A stretch of DNA of 64,000 nt from the NCBI RefSeq assembly GCF_015694425.1, contig NZ_JADQDN010000002.1:542539-606538 (forward strand), read 5' to 3'. Below are positions 36,387 through 44,521 of this stretch, one piece after another (positions within the stretch are counted from its first letter, which is position 1; each line of letters begins with the position of its first letter). The notes beneath the pieces were generated by a model. It was not told the origin of the DNA, made no database searches, and saw only the letters and a list, made by a program, of their open reading frames with translations. The DNA is from Microvirga terrestris (GTDB lineage: Bacteria; Pseudomonadota; Alphaproteobacteria; Rhizobiales; Beijerinckiaceae). The position numbers were made by a program, and so were the translations under genes.

Positions 36387-38101
36387 ACCGCTTCGCCGCC
36401 CTCCTCGACCGCCTCGGCTACGAGCCTCGCCGCAACGCCAAGCTGCGGCTGCTCGTGGATTACTTCCGCCACACCCCCGATCCCGACCGAGGTTATGCGC
36501 TGGCCGCCATGACCGGCGCGCTGATGTTCAAGGAGGCCAAGCCCGGCCTGATCCGCGGCCTCGTGGAGGAGCGGACCGACCCTGAACTGTTCCGGATGTC
36601 CTATCACTATGTGGGCGATCTCGCGGAGACCGTGGCCCTGATCTGGCCTGCGCCGGGGCACGAGAGCGTGGCACCGGCCGACGGCACACCCACCATCGGC
36701 CACAACAACCCGCCGCCTCATGTCCCGACCCTCACCGAGGTGATCGAGACTCTGGCGACCACCAGCAAAAGCGACCTGCCGGCCCGGGTCGCCGGATGGA
36801 TGGACGCGCTGGACGAGACCGGGCGCTGGGCGCTGATCAAGCTGATCACCCGGGAGCTGCGCGTCGGCGTGTCGGCGCGCCTCGCCAAGACGGCCGTCGC
36901 CCAGCTCGGCGGGATCGAGCCCGACGAGGTCGAGCTGGTCTGGCACGGGCTGGAGGCGCCTTACGAGGATCTCTTCGCCTGGGTCGAAGGCCGGGGCGAG
37001 AAGCCGGAATCCGGCAATCCCGCCCCGTTCCGCCCGTCGATGCTCTCGCATCCGCTGGAGGATGAGGACTTTGCAAAGCTCGAAGCGTCGGAGTTCCTGG
37101 CCGAGTGGAAATGGGACGGCATCCGCCTCCAGGCCGCTGCCGGCCGTGGGAGCGACGGGCGCCCGGTGCGGCGGATCTATTCCCGCACCGGCGAGGACGT
37201 GTCCCGCGCTTTTCCCGACCTTGTAGAGGCGCTCGACTTCGAGGGCGCCATCGACGGCGAGCTTTTGATCGTGCGCGACGGACGCGTCCAGACCTTCAAC
37301 GTGCTGCAGCAGCGCCTGAACCGGAAGGCCGTGACGCCGAAGCTCATCGCCGAGTTTCCCGCACATCTGCGCGTCTACGACATCCTGTTCGAGGGCGAGG
37401 AGGACCTGCGCGCCCTGCCCTTCGCCGAGCGGCGCCGGCGCCTGGAGGCGCTTGTCGCAAAGCTCGACGATCCACGCATCGACCTCTCGCCCATGGTGCC
37501 CTTCGAGACCTGGGAGGACTTGGCGGCAGCCCGCACCGACCCGGCCTCCGTCGGGGCCGGCCTCGATGCGGATGCCATCGAGGGCTGCATGATCAAGCGG
37601 GCGAGCAGCCCCTATCTGCCCGGCCGCCCGAAGGGCTACTGGTACAAGTGGAAGCGCGATCCCTACCTGGTCGATGCCGTGATGATGTATGGCCAGCGCG
37701 GCCACGGGAAGCGCTCGTCCTTCTATTCCGACTACACCTTCGGCGTCTGGCGCGAGGGCCTAAGCGGCGAGGAGCTGGTGCCGGTGGGCAAGGCCTATCA
37801 CGGCTTCACCGACGAAGAGCTGGTGAAGCTCGACCGCTATGTCCGCAACCACACGGTCAAGCGCTTCGGCCCGGTGCGCGAGGTGGAATACGGCAAGGAG
37901 AAGGGCCTCGTGCTGGAGGTCGCCTTCGAGGGCCTGCAGCGCTCGACCCGGCACAAATCCGGCGTGGCCATGCGCTTTCCCCGCATCAACCGCATCCGCT
38001 GGGACAAGCCCGCGGCCGAGGCCGACAGGATCGAGACCTTGGAGAAAATCCTGGAGCGGGGCGAACAGGAGGTTCATCCGTTGAAGGATCAGGAGGCCTG
38101 A
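36383..38101 (+). CDS. ATP-dependent DNA ligase (damage-response type)
   Basis: 572 residues. An N-terminal helical DNA-binding domain (1 to about 215) precedes the nucleotidyltransferase core with the adenylated Lys243 in EWKWDGIRLQ (motif I), IYSRTGEDVSRAFPD, DGELLIVRDG, EGCMIKRASSPY and YWYKWKRDPY (motif V). An OB domain ends the protein. Such ligases seal nicks with ATP and are separate from the NAD-dependent LigA and from Ku/LigD. Translation is coupled to the exonuclease, and YjbQ follows after 2 nt. Confidence 0.95.
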   Translation: MNRFAALLDRLGYEPRRNAKLRLLVDYFRHTPDPDRGYALAAMTGALMFKEAKPGLIRGLVEERTDPELFRMSYHYVGDLAETVALIWPAPGHESVAPADGTPTIGHNNPPPHVPTLTEVIETLATTSKSDLPARVAGWMDALDETGRWALIKLITRELRVGVSARLAKTAVAQLGGIEPDEVELVWHGLEAPYEDLFAWVEGRGEKPESGNPAPFRPSMLSHPLEDEDFAKLEASEFLAEWKWDGIRLQAAAGRGSDGRPVRRIYSRTGEDVSRAFPDLVEALDFEGAIDGELLIVRDGRVQTFNVLQQRLNRKAVTPKLIAEFPAHLRVYDILFEGEEDLRALPFAERRRRLEALVAKLDDPRIDLSPMVPFETWEDLAAARTDPASVGAGLDADAIEGCMIKRASSPYLPGRPKGYWYKWKRDPYLVDAVMMYGQRGHGKRSSFYSDYTFGVWREGLSGEELVPVGKAYHGFTDEELVKLDRYVRNHTVKRFGPVREVEYGKEKGLVLEVAFEGLQRSTRHKSGVAMRFPRINRIRWDKPAAEADRIETLEKILERGEQEVHPLKDQEA

Positions 38102-38103
38102 CG

Positions 38104-38556
38104 ATGCTGAACGTGGAAACCCTCTCCGAGGCGAGCGTGACCCAACAGGTGAACGGCCGGCTCGTGGTGGAGACCGAAGGCCCTGGCTTCATCGAGATCA
38201 CGGAGGCTCTGTCGCGCTGGGTGTTCGGCACCGGAATCCTGAACGGCCTGCTGACGGTGTTCTGCCGTCACACCTCGGCCTCGCTGCTCATCCAGGAGAA
38301 CGCCGACCCTGATGTACGCCAGGACCTGCTGACGGCTCTCGACCGTCTGGCGCCCCGCGAGGCCGGCTATGTCCATTCCACCGAGGGGCCGGACGACATG
38401 CCGGCCCATATCAGGACCATGCTGTCCGGGGTCTCCTTGAGCATCCCCGTGGTGGAGGGCCAGATGGTGCTGGGCACTTGGCAGGGGGTCTACCTGGCCG
38501 AGCACCGGGACCGGCCGCACACCCGCGACCTGATCGTGCACCTGATCGGGGCGTAA
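38104..38556 (+). CDS. YjbQ family protein (secondary thiamine-phosphate synthase activity)
   Basis: 150 residues, the usual UPF0047/YjbQ length. LTVFCRHTSASLLIQENADPDV is the family signature with the conserved His and Asn, and GTWQGVYLAEHRDRPHTRDL near the end holds the second conserved His-rich block. Members show weak thiamine-phosphate synthase activity; the true role is unclear. It follows the ligase by 2 nt and is probably transcribed with it. Confidence 0.93.
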   Translation: MLNVETLSEASVTQQVNGRLVVETEGPGFIEITEALSRWVFGTGILNGLLTVFCRHTSASLLIQENADPDVRQDLLTALDRLAPREAGYVHSTEGPDDMPAHIRTMLSGVSLSIPVVEGQMVLGTWQGVYLAEHRDRPHTRDLIVHLIGA

Positions 38557-38684
38557 TCCACATGATTGAATGGGACGCCTCCGGAGATTCCCCTAGAATG
38601 GCCAGGAACAGCTCATGCCGCCTTGCCATTCTATCAAGGTTCCGGCTAAGGCACAGGGCAAGCGTCTCGTGGGAGTAGGCACAC

Positions 38685-39356
38685 GTGCAAAGTCAGTCCA
38701 CCACGATCATCATTGCCGACGACCATCCGCTGTTTCGCGGTGCGCTGCGGCAATCGGTTGCCTCCATCATGCCCCAGGCCCGGGTGATGGAAGCGAACGG
38801 CATGGATGACCTGAACGCTATCCTCTCCCAGGAACGCGACGTCGACCTGATCCTGCTCGACCTGACCATGCCGGGCGTCCAGGGCTTTTCCGGCCTGATG
38901 TCCCTGAGAGCCCAGTATCCCGAGCTGCCGGTGGTGATCGTTTCCGCAACGGAAGAGCCGACCGTGATCCGCCGGGCCATGGATTTCGGCGCATCCGGCT
39001 TCATCCCGAAATCCATCGACATCGACAGCATCGGCGGTGCCATCCAGGCGGTGCTCGCGGGCGATACCTGGACCCCGCCGGACGTGGACCTCTCGGCCGC
39101 CGAGGATGCGGAAACCGCCGACCTCGTCCGTCGCCTCGGCACCCTGACCCCGCAGCAGGTGCGCGTGCTCACCATGCTGTCAGAGGGCCTGCTCAACAAG
39201 CAGATCGCCTACGAGCTCGGCGTCTCGGAAGCCACCGTGAAAGCCCATGTCTCCGCCATCCTCGACAAGCTCGGAGTCGACAGCCGCACCCAGGCCGTCA
39301 TCGCCGCATCCAAGATCGGCGTCACACAGCGCCCCTCCCAGGGCGGGGCGGACTGA
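38685..39356 (+). CDS. NarL/LuxR-type response regulator
   Basis: 223 residues from a GTG start. The receiver domain has ADDHPLF acidic residues, the phospho-acceptor Asp59 in LILLDLTMPG and Lys in FIPKS. The C-terminal LuxR helix-turn-helix reads LTPQQVRVLTMLSEGLLNKQIAYELGVSEATVKAHVSAIL. No histidine kinase is adjacent. The large SSSF kinase at 10355 has its own receiver, and pairing with this protein would be speculation. Methylobacterium-type relatives of this form are common orphan regulators. Confidence 0.93.
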   Translation: MQSQSTTIIIADDHPLFRGALRQSVASIMPQARVMEANGMDDLNAILSQERDVDLILLDLTMPGVQGFSGLMSLRAQYPELPVVIVSATEEPTVIRRAMDFGASGFIPKSIDIDSIGGAIQAVLAGDTWTPPDVDLSAAEDAETADLVRRLGTLTPQQVRVLTMLSEGLLNKQIAYELGVSEATVKAHVSAILDKLGVDSRTQAVIAASKIGVTQRPSQGGAD

Positions 39357-39383
39357 CGATCAGGCGGGCACAGGAACGCCTTA

Positions 39384-39665
39384 GTGAACAGCACGACGGC
39401 TGTATTGTTCATTGTCGGAGGCGTGCTGGCTCTTCTCCAAGTCATCCTGGACGATCTCATTATTCGAGATGTATGCCGTCGAGAGGGGAAGAGATATTCT
39501 TTTCTCTGGCTGTATAACCCCAACTGGCAAATGAGGATCTTCAGCATCGCTTGGCTGGAAGAGGCCAAAAGAGCAGGTCTTTATTGGCCGAGAATTGTCA
39601 CATTCATTGCGTTCATTGCCTGTGTTTCACTTATAGCAATGAGCGTCATTACAGCCCCTCGATAA
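39384..39665 (+). CDS. Small membrane protein of unknown function
   Basis: 93 residues from a GTG start, with membrane helices at about 5-27 and 70-90 and a middle containing KRYSFLWLYNPNWQMRIFSIAWLEEAKRAG. Base composition is clearly less GC-rich than its neighbours (runs such as ATATTCTTTTCTCTGG), which suggests a late-acquired or weakly selected gene. It overlaps the end of the convergent hydrolase gene by 17 nt. I do not recognise the family. Confidence 0.55.
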   Translation: MNSTTAVLFIVGGVLALLQVILDDLIIRDVCRREGKRYSFLWLYNPNWQMRIFSIAWLEEAKRAGLYWPRIVTFIAFIACVSLIAMSVITAPR

Positions 39666-40617
39666 AGCTGTCGATCTGCGACAGCGCCTGCTCGGCGAGT
39701 GCACTGTCGAACCGGATGAACACATGGCACCCGCCCGGCCAGACCGCGAGATCCGCCTTGTTGCCCGCCGCGACCCAGCGGGAGGCCATGAACAGCGTGT
39801 CGTCGAGAAGCAGATCCCGCGTTCCCACCGAGAAGAGCGCAGGCGGCATTCCCTTCAGATCGGCATAGAGCGGCGAGACGGAGGGATCGCACCGGTCGAG
39901 GTCCGGGCCGCAGAGGTTGTCGGCGAAGATCTTGACGCCAGGAGTGTTGAGGATGAGGGGTTCGTCGCCCCAATTGGCGGCGCTCGGGGTCAGGCTGACA
40001 TCGTAGCAGCCGGCGAAGAGGTTCGCGCCCCGGAAAGGGCTGAGCCCGTGCTTGTCGCGCAGGCGCAGCAGGGTCAGGGCCGAGAGATGGGCGCCCGCCG
40101 ACTCGCCGCCGATGAACAGGCGCGAAGTTCCGAAGCGGCTCTCCGCCTCACGCATCAGCCAGAGGGCCGCCGCCTCACAGTCGTCCGGACCGGCTGGGAA
40201 CGGATGCTCGGGCGCAAGCCGATACTCCACGGATATCACCGCAAGGCCGCACCGCTCCGCCAGCCGGTCGAGCCAGGGGTCCTGTTCGTCGGCGGTGCCG
40301 ATGGTCCAGCCGCCGCCATGGATGTGGAGATAGGCTCCACGCGGGTTTTCCGGGGCGATAATGCGCAGCGGAATGGGGCCGTCGGGTCCGTCGATGATGA
40401 TGGTTTGGGCCCTGCTGCTGAAGGGCATGAGCGGGAACGGGCCGATGCCCTTGCGGCGGTTTTCCCGGATCAGGGCCGGAGGCGCCTCCCAGTAGCGCCC
40501 GAGCTTCGAGAGCTTGGCCACGATCTCGGCATTCTGGGCACGGATCTCCTCGCTGATGGCGGAGGGATCGAAGAGGGCTGGATCGATCATGCGGAGCTCG
40601 GGTTGGGTTGCGTTCAT
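39649..40617 (-). CDS. Alpha/beta hydrolase of the hormone-sensitive lipase family
   Basis: 322 residues from the ATG at 40617 (AGGGG 8 nt upstream). HIHGGGWTIG is the oxyanion-hole HGGG motif, and FIGGESAGAHLSALTLL carries the nucleophilic Ser in GESAG; VGTRDLLLDD and WPGGCHVF supply the catalytic Asp and His. This is the esterase/lipase HSL (family IV) pattern, acting on short acyl esters. A single-gene unit, divergent from the DUF6460 gene. Confidence 0.92.
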   Translation of the reverse strand: MNATQPELRMIDPALFDPSAISEEIRAQNAEIVAKLSKLGRYWEAPPALIRENRRKGIGPFPLMPFSSRAQTIIIDGPDGPIPLRIIAPENPRGAYLHIHGGGWTIGTADEQDPWLDRLAERCGLAVISVEYRLAPEHPFPAGPDDCEAAALWLMREAESRFGTSRLFIGGESAGAHLSALTLLRLRDKHGLSPFRGANLFAGCYDVSLTPSAANWGDEPLILNTPGVKIFADNLCGPDLDRCDPSVSPLYADLKGMPPALFSVGTRDLLLDDTLFMASRWVAAGNKADLAVWPGGCHVFIRFDSALAEQALSQIDSFIEGL

Positions 40618-40685
40618 CGCCGGCCCCTGCGATGAAGCACACGCAAAGCCCAAGGTCCATTACGCTTTCTGACAAGATGAGAAGC

Positions 40686-40949
40686 ATGTCCAACCTGAAC
40701 CGTTTTCTCGGCGGCTCTCCCGGCTCGGTGCTGGTGAAGCTGATCTTCCTGTCGCTCCTCGTCGGCGCCTTCCTGGCCTTCCTGGGCATCACGCCCCTGG
40801 GGCTGATCGAGGGCCTGTTCGACTGGATCGCCTCCGTTCTCGACCTCAGCTTCGAGACCGTCCAGGAGGTGGGGCTCTGGATCCTCTACGGCGCCGTCAT
40901 CGTGGTGCCGCTCTGGCTCATCTCCCGCCTGTTCGGCAGCCGGCGCTGA
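40686..40949 (+). CDS. DUF6460 family small membrane protein
   Basis: 87 residues. The start MSNLNRFLGGSPGSVLVKLIFLSLLVGAFLAFLGITPLG and the end YGAVIVVPLWLISRLFG, with two hydrophobic helices around an amphipathic middle (FDWIASVLDLSFETVQEVG), match the small alphaproteobacterial DUF6460 family. The function is unknown. It is 8 nt before the MATE exporter gene on the same strand. Confidence 0.8.
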   Translation: MSNLNRFLGGSPGSVLVKLIFLSLLVGAFLAFLGITPLGLIEGLFDWIASVLDLSFETVQEVGLWILYGAVIVVPLWLISRLFGSRR

Positions 40950-40957
40950 GGTTCACG

Positions 40958-42295
40958 ATGCACGGCTCTTCGAGCACGCAACGGCTGGACATCTCCCACT
41001 GGCGCATCCTGGCGCTGGCGCTGCCGATGACCCTGTCGCATGTGACGACGCCCCTGCTCGGGCTCGTCGACGCGACGGTGATCGGCCGCTTGGGCGAGGC
41101 GCATCTTCTCGGCGCGGTGGCGCTCGGCGCCGTCATCTTCGATTTCGTGTTCTGGAGCTTCGGATCGCTGCGCATGGCGACCGCCGGTCTCACGGCCCAG
41201 GCCACCGGAGCGGGCAACCGGCATGAGGTCGACGTGACGCTCGCTCGTGCGTTTCTGGTGGCAGCGATCACAGGTCTGCTGCTGATCCTTCTGCAATGGC
41301 CGATTGCCGCCTTTGCCTTCTCGATGGCGGGCGCGAGCGAGGCGGTGACCGAGGCGCTCTCGACCTATTTCTTCATCCGCATCTGGGCGGCGCCCTTCAC
41401 CCTGGCGAACTACGTCATTCTGGGCTCCACCCTGGGGCGCGGCCGCACGGATCTCGGCCTGCTGCTTCAGGTGGCGATCAATGTGGCCAACATCGTGTTG
41501 ACCATGGCGCTGGTGCTGGGTCTTGGCTACGGCATCGCTGGTGCGGCCATCGGTACGGCTTTGGCCGAGGTGCTGGGTGCGGGCCTCGGCATCCTCGTGC
41601 TGCGCCGGCTCGGCTCGAATCCGCTGGCCGTCACCTGGGCGGAGGTATTGAACCGGGCGGCGATGCTGCAGACGCTCGCCATGAACCGGGACATCATGAT
41701 CCGCAACGTGGCCCTGATCCTGGCGTTTTCGATCTTCAGCGCCATGGGGGCGCGCTCCGGCGACGTGACGCTCGCAGCGAATGCGGTGCTCTACAACATG
41801 TTCCTCATCGGCGGCTATTTCCTCGACGGCTTCGCCACCGCGGCCGAAACCCTGTGCGGTCAGAGCATCGGCGCCCGCGACGAGCGCAGCTTTCGCCGCG
41901 CCATCCGCTTGAGCCTGGGATGGAGCCTCGGCTTCGGTCTTGCCGTTTCGGCGCTTTTCCTGATCGGCGGCGGACCTTTCATCGACTTCGTCTCGACCAA
42001 CCCGGACGTGCGGGCTTATGCGCGGGATTATCTCGTCTTCGCAGCCCTGACCCCGTTCGTCGGTGCTGCGGCTTTCGCTTTCGACGGCATCTACACGGGT
42101 GCGACTTGGACCCGCTCGATGCGTGACCTGATGGTCATTGCCTTCGTGATCTATGCCGGCATTCTTCTCGCCGTCGGCAATCTCGGGAACACGGCGCTCT
42201 GGATTGCGCTGCTCGTTTTCTTAAGCGCGAGAGGCCTGGGCCAGTTCATCCTCTACCCGAAGCTAGCGAGAAAGACCTTCGCCAGCCTCGGGTGA
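40958..42295 (+). CDS. MATE family efflux transporter (DinF-like)
   Basis: 445 residues and twelve membrane helices in two related halves. The N-terminal ILALALPMTLSHVTTPLLGLVDATVIGRLGEAHLLGAVALG and the second-half YFLDGFATAAETLCGQSIGARD are DinF-branch MATE hallmarks. It would export cationic or organic compounds using a Na+ or H+ gradient. DinF is SOS-linked in E. coli, but I see no LexA box here. Confidence 0.93.
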   Translation: MHGSSSTQRLDISHWRILALALPMTLSHVTTPLLGLVDATVIGRLGEAHLLGAVALGAVIFDFVFWSFGSLRMATAGLTAQATGAGNRHEVDVTLARAFLVAAITGLLLILLQWPIAAFAFSMAGASEAVTEALSTYFFIRIWAAPFTLANYVILGSTLGRGRTDLGLLLQVAINVANIVLTMALVLGLGYGIAGAAIGTALAEVLGAGLGILVLRRLGSNPLAVTWAEVLNRAAMLQTLAMNRDIMIRNVALILAFSIFSAMGARSGDVTLAANAVLYNMFLIGGYFLDGFATAAETLCGQSIGARDERSFRRAIRLSLGWSLGFGLAVSALFLIGGGPFIDFVSTNPDVRAYARDYLVFAALTPFVGAAAFAFDGIYTGATWTRSMRDLMVIAFVIYAGILLAVGNLGNTALWIALLVFLSARGLGQFILYPKLARKTFASLG

Positions 42296-42304
42296 GGTTG
42301 GATC

Positions 42305-43390
42305 TCAGAACTCTCCCCGGGCTATCGCCGATGCGTCGCGGCCAATCGCCTGCGCCAGCGATGTCTTTTCACGCGTGAGCGTCTGCACCAGACCGCTCTT
42401 GATGTCCCCGATGAGGCCAGGGCCCTTGTAGACCATGGCCGAGTAGAACTGCACGAGGCTGGCACCGGCGCGGATCTTCGCCCAGGCGGCCTCTGCGGAA
42501 TCCACGCCGCCGACGCCGATGAGCGGGATCTTGCGTTCGACCCGCAGGAAGGCTTCGGCCAGAAGCTTCGTGGAGGGGACGAAGAGGGGCTTGCCGGAGA
42601 GGCCGCCGGTTTCAGATGCCAGCGCCTTCTCCTTCAGGCTCTCCGGCCGCGCGACGGTGGTGTTGGAAACGGTCAGCCCGTCGATGCCGCGTTTGAGCGC
42701 TGTGGCCACGATGGCATCGAGCGTATCGAGCGAAATGTCAGGCGCGATCTTCAGCAGAATGATCGTCTTGGACCTGCCCTGGTCCGCCTTGTCCCGCGCC
42801 CCGATGCTGCGGGCGAGAAGATCGTCGAGAAACGCTTCGCCCTGCAGATCGCGCAGGCCCGGCGTGTTGGGCGAGGACACGTTGATGGTCAGGAAATCGG
42901 CAAGCCCGCACAGGCGCTGAATGCACAGGACATAATCGGCGATGCGGTCGACCGAGTCCTTGTTCGCCCCGATATTGACGCCGACGATACCGGGACGCCC
43001 GCGACGCTGCGTCAGGCGCCGGCATGCCGCATCGAGGCCGTCGCTGTTGAGCCCGAAGCGGTTGATCACCGCCTCATCCTGCGTGAGACGAAACACCCGC
43101 GGACGCGGATTGCCCGCCTGCTGTTTCGGCACGACGCCGCCAAGTTCGACGAAACCGAAGCCGAGACCAAGAAGCTGATCCGGCACCTCGCATTGCTTGT
43201 CGAAACCGGCAGCAAGTCCAACAGGATTGGGGAAGGTCTTGTCGAACACCTCGACGGACAGGCTGGGATCGTCCGCAGGCGTTGGCATCACCGGCATCAG
43301 CGACAGCCCCCTGATCGTCAGCTGATGTGCCGTCTCGGCATCAAGCGCATGCAGTGCGGGTTTTGCGAGAGAGAACAGTGCGCCGATCAT
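42305..43390 (-). CDS. pyrD: Quinone-dependent dihydroorotate dehydrogenase (class 2)
   Basis: 361 residues from the ATG at 43390. The N-terminal amphipathic extension ([26 protein letters not shown]) docks class 2 enzymes to the membrane. FMN-barrel motifs are visible: [47 protein letters not shown] with the catalytic Ser, and IIGVGGV-type phosphate binding ([11 protein letters not shown]). It oxidises dihydroorotate to orotate in pyrimidine synthesis, with ubiquinone as acceptor. The start codon overlaps the DUF952 stop by 4 nt. Confidence 0.96.
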   Translation of the reverse strand: MIGALFSLAKPALHALDAETAHQLTIRGLSLMPVMPTPADDPSLSVEVFDKTFPNPVGLAAGFDKQCEVPDQLLGLGFGFVELGGVVPKQQAGNPRPRVFRLTQDEAVINRFGLNSDGLDAACRRLTQRRGRPGIVGVNIGANKDSVDRIADYVLCIQRLCGLADFLTINVSSPNTPGLRDLQGEAFLDDLLARSIGARDKADQGRSKTIILLKIAPDISLDTLDAIVATALKRGIDGLTVSNTTVARPESLKEKALASETGGLSGKPLFVPSTKLLAEAFLRVERKIPLIGVGGVDSAEAAWAKIRAGASLVQFYSAMVYKGPGLIGDIKSGLVQTLTREKTSLAQAIGRDASAIARGEF

Positions 43391-43731
43391 GCGTCGAGAT
43401 CCGGAAACAGGTGTTGACCGTCCGCGCCCAGAGGCAGCGGCTTCACCCACCGGACAGCCGATAGGGGTAGATGGGTATAGAGATGCGGGAAGAGATCACC
43501 GCCTCGGGACGGCTCGAAACGCAGGGTGGACCCAAGCGAGTCGGCATCAATAGCGATCAGCAGGAGATCGCTTTGGCCTGCGAAGTGTCTGGCCGCCGTC
43601 TCACGAACCTGTTCGGCAGTTGAGAAGTGGAGGTACCCATCTTGGATATCGATAGGTGCGCCCGTGAAGAAACCGACCTTTTCAGCTTCTTGCCAGAGCA
43701 CTGACGGGCAGATTTTGTAGATTATGCGCAT
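43387..43731 (-). CDS. DUF952 domain-containing protein
   Basis: 114 residues. [47 protein letters not shown] and the final [22 protein letters not shown] are the DUF952 signature; the fold is related to ADP-ribosyltransferase-like proteins, but the function is unknown. DUF952-pyrD is a frequent gene pair in alphaproteobacteria, here coupled by an ATGA overlap. The ribosome site is weak. Confidence 0.9.
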   Translation of the reverse strand: MRIIYKICPSVLWQEAEKVGFFTGAPIDIQDGYLHFSTAEQVRETAARHFAGQSDLLLIAIDADSLGSTLRFEPSRGGDLFPHLYTHLPLSAVRWVKPLPLGADGQHLFPDLDA

Positions 43732-43775
43732 GATAATCCAATTACTTGTGCGTCGCTTCAGGAGCAATCCTGATT

Positions 43776-43788
43776 AGACATATTGTCT
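43776..43788. promoter_or_regulatory. Inverted repeat, possible operator of the S24-type regulator
   Basis: AGACA-TAT-TGTCT lies in the 154-bp AT-richer gap between the DUF952 and regulator genes. A further CATTGTCTATG at 43804-43814 and ACAATGTTGT just before the regulator start (43883-43892) share the TTGTC/GACAA core. Autoregulation by the adjacent repressor is inferred. Confidence 0.35.
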
Positions 43789-43885
43789 CAAGAGGTGGGA
43801 TCCCATTGTCTATGCCTTAGAACAATCTTAATTCCTAATCATAGGTTCGCTTTCAGTTATTCGCTTCTAGCGAAGGTTTTTTACA

Positions 43886-44518
43886 ATGTTGTCCCATGAG
43901 CGCGTTTGGGCTGCGATCGATGCGTTAGCATCACGTCATGGCATGACCGCATCGGGCCTCGCCCGCAAGGCCGGTCTCGATGCAACAAGCTTCAACAGAT
44001 CAAAGCGTGTGAGCCCTGAGGGCCGAGAGCGTTGGCCCTCGACGGAGTCGATTTCGAAAATCCTGAAGGCGACCGGTGCCACGCTCGAGGATTTCCTGCG
44101 CCTCGTCGAACCCACTGGCTCCCTGCGTCGCTCCATGATCCCCCTAATCAGCATGGAGGAAGCAACGTCGGCGAAGATCCTCAACGAAGACGGCACGCCG
44201 ACGGAAGGCTCCGGCTGGGACGAACTTGAGTTCCCCGACTTCGGCCAGGAGAAGGTTTTCGCGCTCGAGGTCACCGGCGACACGCTTGCGCCACTCTACC
44301 GGGACGGGGATGTGCTCATCGTCTCGCCCACCGCCAGCACCCGCAAGGGAGACCGGCTAGTGGTGTGCACCACGAGCGGGCAGATCCTGGCCAAGGAACT
44401 GAAGCGCCGCTCGGCCAAGACCCTGGAGATGACCTCTCTCGTGAAGGACCAGGAGGACCAGGTGATCCCCACCGAGGAGATCGCCTGGGCGGCCCGGATC
44501 ATGTGGGCGCGGCAGTAA
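43886..44518 (+). CDS. XRE/S24 (LexA-CI-like) transcriptional regulator
   Basis: 210 residues. The N-terminal helix-turn-helix (RVWAAIDALASRHGMTASGLARKAGLDATSFNRSKR) is followed from about residue 125 by an S24 fold: FALEVTGDTLAPLYRDGDVLIVSP and LAKELKRRSAKTLEM. The catalytic Lys is present in LAKEL, but the position of the Ser nucleophile reads GDT, that is Thr. Self-cleavage may therefore be weak or absent. Such phage-CI-like proteins are widespread single-copy regulators in Hyphomicrobiales. The gene converges with lysK, with 3 nt between stops. Confidence 0.88.
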   Translation: MLSHERVWAAIDALASRHGMTASGLARKAGLDATSFNRSKRVSPEGRERWPSTESISKILKATGATLEDFLRLVEPTGSLRRSMIPLISMEEATSAKILNEDGTPTEGSGWDELEFPDFGQEKVFALEVTGDTLAPLYRDGDVLIVSPTASTRKGDRLVVCTTSGQILAKELKRRSAKTLEMTSLVKDQEDQVIPTEEIAWAARIMWARQ

Positions 44519-44521
44519 GGT

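Noticed and set aside
37105..38556. 483-codon frame overlapping the ligase and YjbQ genes
   Set aside because: Its first part is an out-of-frame reading of the ligase gene; only the YjbQ part from 38104 is real.
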